Below are positions 58,776 through 64,000 of a stretch of DNA of 64,000 bases, one piece after another. The position numbers and the translations under genes are program-made. The notes under the pieces were generated by a model. It saw nothing but the letters and a program-made list of their open reading frames with translations. It had not been told where the DNA came from and ran no database searches. Source of the DNA: Sabulicella glaciei (GTDB taxonomy: Bacteria > Pseudomonadota > Alphaproteobacteria > Acetobacterales > Acetobacteraceae); assembly GCF_026183895.1 (NCBI RefSeq), contig NZ_JAPFQI010000001.1:835510-899509 (forward strand). The letters are read 5' to 3'. Numbering within the stretch: position 1 is the stretch's first letter; every line of letters starts with the position of its first letter.

Positions 58776-60277
58776 TGTCGCCCGTTGCAGATCTTCGGCG
58801 TTATGCCGCCGCCGCCTGGAAGCGGCGTTGGCCGGCCCTGCTCGTCGCTTGGGTCGTTGCCATCCTCGGCTGGATCGGAGTGGCTTCCCTGCCTGATCGC
58901 TACGAGAGCAGCGCGCGCATCTACGCTGATGCCGACGCCATCCTCGGCCAAACGCTGCGCGGCATCGCCGTGGATGGCGCGACGGCTGCGCAGGTGGAAA
59001 CGCTGCAAAGAACCCTGCTCGCCCGACCGAACCTTGAGCGCGTGATCGCACGGACGGACTTGGGGCTGCGCGTCAACAGCGAACGCGAACGCGAAGGAAT
59101 GGTGGCCAGTCTGGCCACGAGCATCCGCATCACGCCGCAGGCCCGGAACCTGTTCCGCGTGGAATACACGGATAGCGATCCCACTATCGCACGTGCCGTC
59201 GTGCAGACCGTGCTGGACCTCTTCATGGAGCGTGTGTCGGGCAACGACCGCGAGCAGATGCAGAATGCGCGCACCTTCGTGAACCAGCAGGTCGCGACCT
59301 ACGAGGCGCAGCTGCGTGAGGCGGAGCGGCGCCGTGCCGAGTTCCGTTCGCGCTACGTCGATCTGATCCCCAACGAAACGACCGGTGGCGCTTCACGGTT
59401 CGAAGCGGCGCGCCAGCGCCTGAACGAACTGCGTGGCGAGCTGCAGGACACGGAGATGCGGCGCGACATCATCCGCCGCCAGGTGGAGCAGACGCCCCGC
59501 ACCCTGCCGGCCGACGTGCTGGCGCGTGGCGGCGGCAATGCCGGCCCGCTCGCTGCGGCGGAGGCCGAGCTGCGCCAGCTGCTGACCCGCTACACCGACC
59601 AGCATCCGGCCATCGCCATGCAGCGCTCCATCGTTGCAGATCTGCGACGGACCGGTGGAGGGGCCGGGGGCAGTGTCCGGGGCGAGCCCCGCTCGAACCC
59701 GGCCTTCGAGTCGCTGCAAACCCGCCTCGTGGACGCGGAAGGCGACATCGCATCGCTGCGCCGGCGCATCACCGCCGAGACTCAGGAAGTTGAGCGCCTG
59801 GAATCCCTTGCGCGCGGGGCACCGCAGCTCCTCGCTCAGCTCACCGACCTCGATCGTGACTATGGCATCCTGCGGCGCTCCTACGAGGAACTGCTGCAGC
59901 GGCGCGAGTCCCTGCAGATCGCGGGGGCGGCCCGCACGGGTGCGGACCAGGTGCGCCTCGACATCATCGAGCCGCCGTCCCAGCCCGTCGCGCCGACCGG
60001 GCCAAACCGCCCGCTCTTCGCCGCGGGCGCGCTCGTGGCCGCGCTGGGCGCGGGTGCGGCGGTTGCCGTGCTGCTGAGCCTCCTGGACAGCAGCATCTAC
60101 AGCCTGCGTGAGCTGCGTGATCTTGGCCTCCCCGTCCTGGGTGCTGTTTCGCCTGCACGGCCGAAGCGTCGCCTCCTGCCTGCGGCGGTCTTTGCGGGAG
60201 CGCTGTCCTTGCTTTTCGTCTGCTTCCTGGGTGTCGCGGCGGGCGGCGCCGACATCCTTCGAAAGGTGCTCGCATGA
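58775..60277 (+). CDS. XrtA-system polysaccharide chain-length determinant (Wzz/GNVR family)
   Basis: A 500-residue inner-membrane protein. It has an N-terminal helix (ALLVAWVVAILGWIGVA), a long periplasmic coiled-coil region (about 150-400) and C-terminal helices near 415-435 and 470-490. SARIYADADAILGQTLRG is typical of the exosortase-associated Wzz type. No kinase domain is attached; the CpsD-like ATPase follows as a separate gene with a 4-nt overlap. It regulates polymer length. Confidence 0.9.
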   Translation: MSPVADLRRYAAAAWKRRWPALLVAWVVAILGWIGVASLPDRYESSARIYADADAILGQTLRGIAVDGATAAQVETLQRTLLARPNLERVIARTDLGLRVNSEREREGMVASLATSIRITPQARNLFRVEYTDSDPTIARAVVQTVLDLFMERVSGNDREQMQNARTFVNQQVATYEAQLREAERRRAEFRSRYVDLIPNETTGGASRFEAARQRLNELRGELQDTEMRRDIIRRQVEQTPRTLPADVLARGGGNAGPLAAAEAELRQLLTRYTDQHPAIAMQRSIVADLRRTGGGAGGSVRGEPRSNPAFESLQTRLVDAEGDIASLRRRITAETQEVERLESLARGAPQLLAQLTDLDRDYGILRRSYEELLQRRESLQIAGAARTGADQVRLDIIEPPSQPVAPTGPNRPLFAAGALVAALGAGAAVAVLLSLLDSSIYSLRELRDLGLPVLGAVSPARPKRRLLPAAVFAGALSLLFVCFLGVAAGGADILRKVLA

Positions 60278-61182
60278 CCGAACCTCCCCGCCGGCACCTC
60301 GCCGAGCGCGCGATGCAGGCCCTGGGCGGCCTGAACGTGCCAGCCCCTGCCCCGGTCTCGGGCGCCCCGCCCAGGGCAGACCAGCAGGCGCTTCCCGATG
60401 CGCTGCGCGCAGGGGCCGGGGTGATGGATGTGCCCCGGCCGCAGGAGGCGCGTCCTGGTTTACCGCCGGGCGGGGCGCCGACCTCCCCGCCGATTCCCCT
60501 GGTTCGGCTGCACGCGGCCGGGATGATCGCGCACGCCCACGCCAGAAACAGGCTTTTCGAAGAGATTGCAGTAGTGCAAGATCAGGTGGTCCGAACGGTG
60601 CATGCCACTGCGGCCACGGGGGGGCGCCATCCGCGCCTGGTGGCGGTGACGAGCACCCTTCCGGGCGAGGGGAAGACATTCATGGCCTTGAACATCGCCG
60701 CCGCGATGGCCGCCGCACGGGCCCAGCCCGTGATGCTGTTGGACGCGGACGGAAAGAGTGGCTCGCTTTCAGAGCTGCTCGACTGCAAGGACCGGCCCGG
60801 CATTGCCGAGTTGGCCGCGAATCCGGATCGACCGGTCGGACCCAATGTGGTGCCGACCGAGCGCGACCGGCTTTTCGTGCTGCCCTTCGGTCAGGGGCGC
60901 CCTTCGGGTGCCGCCATCGCCTCTGCGGCACTGCGTGTGGCCGAAACTCACCCCCGCCATATCGTCATCCTCGACCTTCCCCCTGCCCTTTCGACCAGCG
61001 AGGCGAGTGCGCTTGCTCCCGTCGTTGGCCAGGTTGTGATGGTGGTGGAGGCGGAGCGGACGCAGCGCGGCCAGATCGAGGCGGCGCTCGATCTCCTGGA
61101 TGGTTGCCCCACCGTCCAGCTCGTTCTAAATCGCGCCCGTCCGGGCGACGAACGTTTTGGGGCCTATGGTTACGACGGCTAA
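60274..61182 (+). CDS. CpsD/CapB-type tyrosine kinase-like ATPase
   Basis: A 302-residue cytoplasmic BY-kinase-like protein. The Pro-rich N-terminus is followed by the deviant Walker A PGEGKT (about 130-135), Walker A' VMLLDADGKSGSLSELLDC and Walker B HIVILDLPPAL. The C-terminal tail has only a short Tyr pair (AYGYDG), so autophosphorylation capacity would be small. It pairs with the chain-length protein upstream. Confidence 0.88.
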   Translation: MTEPPRRHLAERAMQALGGLNVPAPAPVSGAPPRADQQALPDALRAGAGVMDVPRPQEARPGLPPGGAPTSPPIPLVRLHAAGMIAHAHARNRLFEEIAVVQDQVVRTVHATAATGGRHPRLVAVTSTLPGEGKTFMALNIAAAMAAARAQPVMLLDADGKSGSLSELLDCKDRPGIAELAANPDRPVGPNVVPTERDRLFVLPFGQGRPSGAAIASAALRVAETHPRHIVILDLPPALSTSEASALAPVVGQVVMVVEAERTQRGQIEAALDLLDGCPTVQLVLNRARPGDERFGAYGYDG

Positions 61183-62953
61183 GCCAGCATCCCGCTTCAG
61201 TCGGGGGCTTGCGGCGGCGGCGCTGGTTGCGCTGCCGGCCGCGAATGTGCATGCGCAGGATTTTGACAACGCGCTCACGGTCGCACCGGAGTTCCTTTCG
61301 GGATTGGAGACCCCCGGGGCGGTCGGCCTTCCGCCGCGCGCGGCACCGACGGGCCCCTTCGGCTCCAGCCCTGCCCCGCGAGGCCCGGTGGACACGGGCG
61401 TCGCAGCGACGGAGCGGCCCGGTGACATGGCCGTTCGCCTGAGCCCGTTCTTCAGCGACTCGTTCGGAGCGTCGCAGCCGACCGCCCAGCTTCCGGGCGG
61501 GCGATCCTGGGTCGTCACGCCCTTCGTCAATGCCAGCACCATCTTCACGGATAACAGCTACACGAACCGAGCCTCGGGCAAGCAAGGCGAGGTGATCGCC
61601 ACGGTCACGCCGGGCATCTCGGTCGCTGCCGAGTCGGCGCGCATCCGCGGCCGTGCCTTTTATTCTCCGACCTTCCTTGGCTACCTGGAACAGCGCGAGC
61701 AGAGCCGGATCGACCACCGCTTCCTCGGCGACGCGACGATCCAGCTCGTCCCAGGATCGGTCTTTCTCGACCTGAGGGCGAGCGCGTTCGTTTCGCCAAT
61801 CGCCAGTGGCTTCACGAGCAACGACACGGCCACCCTGCCTCGTCGCGGCGTGGCACAGACCTACAACTTCTCGGTCTCGCCTTATTTCATTCACCGCTTC
61901 GGGACACGGGCCGCGGTGACGGGTGGCTACGTCTTCCAGTACGTCGAGCGACAGGGCGCAGCGGCGTCGATCCGGCCGGATGGCGTCCCCTTCTACCGTC
62001 CTGGCAACTTGATCTCGAACTCGGTCTTCGGCGCGGTTCGGACGGGCGAGGATTTCGGTCGCTTCGCTGCGGAGTTCCGCGTTCGTGGCGCGACCTTCGA
62101 GGGTGCCGGCTCTCTCGATGGCGCGCATCGCGCCTCCGCCATCCTTGAGACGCGCTACGCGCTGCGCCGCAACCTCTATGCCATCGTCGAGGGCGGCTAC
62201 GAGTCGATCCACTACAAATCCGCGCCCCGCATCCGGATCGACGAGCCCGTCTGGGGCGTCGGCGTGCGTTGGGATCCGAGCCCAAACAGCATGATCATCG
62301 CGCGGTACCGGCGCCGCGAAGGAGTGAACTCTCCTGTCCTGGAGGCACGGCTCGCGCTCACCGCGCGGACCACGATGTTCCTGCGGTACGACGACGGTCT
62401 TGCCACGCCGTTGCAGCGCAATGCCGACCTCCTGCAGACGATCACCGTGGACGAGAACGGCCTGCCGGTGGACCGATTCAGCGGCGCTCCCCAGCCCGAT
62501 CTCGGCGGTTCCGCGGTGCTGGGCCTGCAAAGCGGCGTGTTCCGCATCCGCCGTGCCCAAGCCACCATTGCGCACCGTCGTGACCGCGACAGCTTCAGCC
62601 TCAACTACCGGCACGAGGGCCGCCGTCTCGTCGCGAATGATCCGGGAGTCGTCGCCTTCGGCCAGACGTCGAACTCGTTCAGCCTCACCTACAGCCGCGC
62701 GGTGAACCCTCTTACCACCTTCACGGCAATCGCTGGCTATTCCCTATACGAATCACCGGGCTCCCGAGGGCAGAACGGCAGCTGGATGCTGCGCGCTTCA
62801 TTCCGGCGCATTTTTTCTGACACATTGTCAGGCGCGATCGAATATCAGGTCACCGACCGGCAGACGACGCTGGCGGACTCGAGCGTCCCAATTTCACAAA
62901 CTCGAAGCGGGCTGCGGAACGCGATCATAGTTTCCTTGCGCAAGACTTTCTGA
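61166..62953 (+). CDS. Outer-membrane beta-barrel protein of the exopolysaccharide locus
   Basis: A 595-residue exported protein with signal peptide ending NVHAQ. It then has long runs of alternating aromatic and polar residues (FVNASTIFTDNSYTNRA, YALRRNLYAIVEGGYESIHY) and a C-terminal aromatic residue (SLRKTF), all typical of outer-membrane barrels. Related barrels are encoded in exosortase loci and may form the outer export pore. ATG 61166 overlaps the ATPase gene by 17 nt; TTG at 61157 is possible. Confidence 0.85.
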   Translation: MVTTAKPASRFSRGLAAAALVALPAANVHAQDFDNALTVAPEFLSGLETPGAVGLPPRAAPTGPFGSSPAPRGPVDTGVAATERPGDMAVRLSPFFSDSFGASQPTAQLPGGRSWVVTPFVNASTIFTDNSYTNRASGKQGEVIATVTPGISVAAESARIRGRAFYSPTFLGYLEQREQSRIDHRFLGDATIQLVPGSVFLDLRASAFVSPIASGFTSNDTATLPRRGVAQTYNFSVSPYFIHRFGTRAAVTGGYVFQYVERQGAAASIRPDGVPFYRPGNLISNSVFGAVRTGEDFGRFAAEFRVRGATFEGAGSLDGAHRASAILETRYALRRNLYAIVEGGYESIHYKSAPRIRIDEPVWGVGVRWDPSPNSMIIARYRRREGVNSPVLEARLALTARTTMFLRYDDGLATPLQRNADLLQTITVDENGLPVDRFSGAPQPDLGGSAVLGLQSGVFRIRRAQATIAHRRDRDSFSLNYRHEGRRLVANDPGVVAFGQTSNSFSLTYSRAVNPLTTFTAIAGYSLYESPGSRGQNGSWMLRASFRRIFSDTLSGAIEYQVTDRQTTLADSSVPISQTRSGLRNAIIVSLRKTF

Positions 62954-63005
62954 ACTCCGCAGAATAGACGAAACTCTCCCTCGATTGGGACGTTTCCATA
63001 GCGGC

Positions 63006-64000
63006 ATGCTTATCGAACATTACGGGCTTCGCGCCCACCCCTTCCTGATGACGCCCGATGCCCGGCTCTTCTATGCGAGCGCCGGGCACGCAAGGGCCTA
63101 TGCCCATCTCGCCTATGGGCTTGCCCAGCGAGAGGGCTTCGTGGTCGTGACCGGTGAGGTGGGAGCCGGGAAGACCACGCTGGTCGAGCGGCTCTGCATG
63201 GAGCTGGATCCCAACCTTTTTGCGGTGGGGCGCATCGTCACCTCGCAGCTTGAAAGTGAGGATCTGCTGCGGCTCGTCGCGGATTGCTTCGGCGTCCCGA
63301 TCGAAGGGGGCAAGGCGCAGCTTCTCACCGGCATCACGCGCGCGCTTCGAGCGGGCGGCGAGGCGGGCCGGCGGCATGTGCTGATCGTGGACGAGGCCCA
63401 GGCGCTTTCGCATGGTGCGCTGGAGGAGCTTCGCATGCTCTCCAACGTGACCGAGAACGGGCGTGCCTTCCTGCAGACGGTGCTGCTCGGCCAGCCGCAG
63501 CTGCGCCAGCTTCTCGCGCGGCCGGACCTGGAGCAGCTGCGCCAGCGCATCCTCGCCTCGTATCATCTCCAGCCCCTCTCCTCCGACGAGACGCAGGCCT
63601 ATGTCGAGCACCGGCTGCGCGCCGTCGGCTGGCAGGGGCGTCCGGCCTGGGGTGCCGGGACGCTGCAAGCAGTGCACAATCATACGGGCGGCGTGCCGCG
63701 TCGGATCAACCGCCTTTGCTCACGCGTGCTCCTCGCCGGGGCGCTCGAGGGGGCGGAGGTGCTGGAGCTGGACCTCGTCGAGTCCACGGCGCAGGAACTG
63801 GAAGAGGATCTTGGCGGCAGCTTCGTCCCCGTTCCGGAACCCACCCTGGCACGTGCCGAGGCCGTGCCGCTGCATACGCCCCGCGCCGTCGAACCCCCTT
63901 CGGTTCCGCACGCGCTCCCCATGGCGCGGCACGAGGACGCCGCGCCGCCACAGCCCGAGCTTCGCGCCCAGCGCTACGAGGCCGAGCCGCCGCGCCTGAC
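63006..64000 (+). CDS. ExeA-like AAA ATPase of the XrtA system (3' end outside window)
   Basis: At least 331 residues of a GspA/ExeA-type ATPase: MLIEHYGLRAHPFLMTPDAR at the start, Walker A VTGEVGAGKTTLVE, Walker B HVLIVDEAQAL, then GGVPRRINRLCSR. This fits the putative secretion ATPase of PEP-CTERM loci. The Pro-rich C-terminal linker is cut by the window end. It follows the barrel gene by 52 nt. It may drive envelope assembly or polymer export. Confidence 0.88.
   Translation, partial: MLIEHYGLRAHPFLMTPDARLFYASAGHARAYAHLAYGLAQREGFVVVTGEVGAGKTTLVERLCMELDPNLFAVGRIVTSQLESEDLLRLVADCFGVPIEGGKAQLLTGITRALRAGGEAGRRHVLIVDEAQALSHGALEELRMLSNVTENGRAFLQTVLLGQPQLRQLLARPDLEQLRQRILASYHLQPLSSDETQAYVEHRLRAVGWQGRPAWGAGTLQAVHNHTGGVPRRINRLCSRVLLAGALEGAEVLELDLVESTAQELEEDLGGSFVPVPEPTLARAEAVPLHTPRAVEPPSVPHALPMARHEDAAPPQPELRAQRYEAEPPRL

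Noticed and set aside
1-64000. CRISPR arrays, rRNA, IS elements, prophage
   Set aside because: No regularly spaced repeats, no rRNA-like sequence, and no transposase, integrase or phage structural genes were seen on either strand.

Overview
The window is a very GC-rich stretch of bacterial chromosome in which nearly every base is coding and genes commonly overlap by 4 nt. The gene content points to an aerobic alphaproteobacterium, most likely in Acetobacteraceae and Roseomonas-like: alternative complex III with a caa3 oxidase, an NDH-SelD fusion, alphaproteobacterial-style KaiC plus hybrid kinase, and an XrtA/PEP-CTERM exopolysaccharide locus. That taxonomic placement is inference. I see no rRNA, phage, transposase or CRISPR.

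Region 1 (1-9.75 kb) is housekeeping and signalling: the signal-peptide end of a leftward exported protein, a SixA-type phosphatase overlapping a CYTH-like/CHAD protein, a membrane-anchored SNase-fold nuclease, a methyltransferase, citrate synthase (gltA) with a good intrinsic terminator, a two-domain KaiC-like ATPase overlapping a hybrid histidine kinase, and an extensin-like protein.

Region 2 (9.8-33 kb) is a respiratory block. actABCDEF (alternative complex III, a quinol:cytochrome c oxidoreductase) is followed by selA-selB, tRNA-Sec, and a leftward operon selD-orf70-fdnG-fdnH-nrfD-orf88-focA. After that come rightward ctaG-coxB-coxAC-orf117 (a caa3 oxidase with fused subunits I and III). 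fdnG has an in-frame UGA at the FdnG selenocysteine position, with a SECIS-type hairpin 11 nt downstream. All four sel genes and a selenoprotein customer therefore sit within 12 kb, nested between the two halves of a respiratory chain. The inferred path is: FocA moves formate, the selenoenzyme oxidises it on the cytoplasmic side, an NrfD-type subunit passes electrons to quinone, ACIII oxidises quinol, and caa3 reduces O2.

Region 3 (33-36 kb) holds prfC, an L-asparaginase and a single-domain response regulator.

Region 4 (36-64 kb) is an exopolysaccharide locus of the XrtA/PEP-CTERM type. It has several glycosyltransferases, a glycosyltransferase-deacetylase fusion, a GNAT/FemAB-like protein, a DUF218 protein, an asparagine-synthase-like amidotransferase, an O-antigen-ligase-like protein, PrsT (TPR), the PrsK/PrsR two-component pair and an EpsB-like initiating sugar transferase. 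Diverging from these is an export operon: lipoprotein exporter, chain-length determinant, CpsD-like ATPase, outer-membrane barrel, and an ExeA-like ATPase cut by the window end. No exosortase and no PEP-CTERM substrate is visible in the window. The divergent AT-rich intergenic region (57.8-58.1 kb) carries an 11-base G/C homopolymer in the epsB leader, two inverted repeats and iterated TGATA-type words, and is the most regulator-rich spot in the window.
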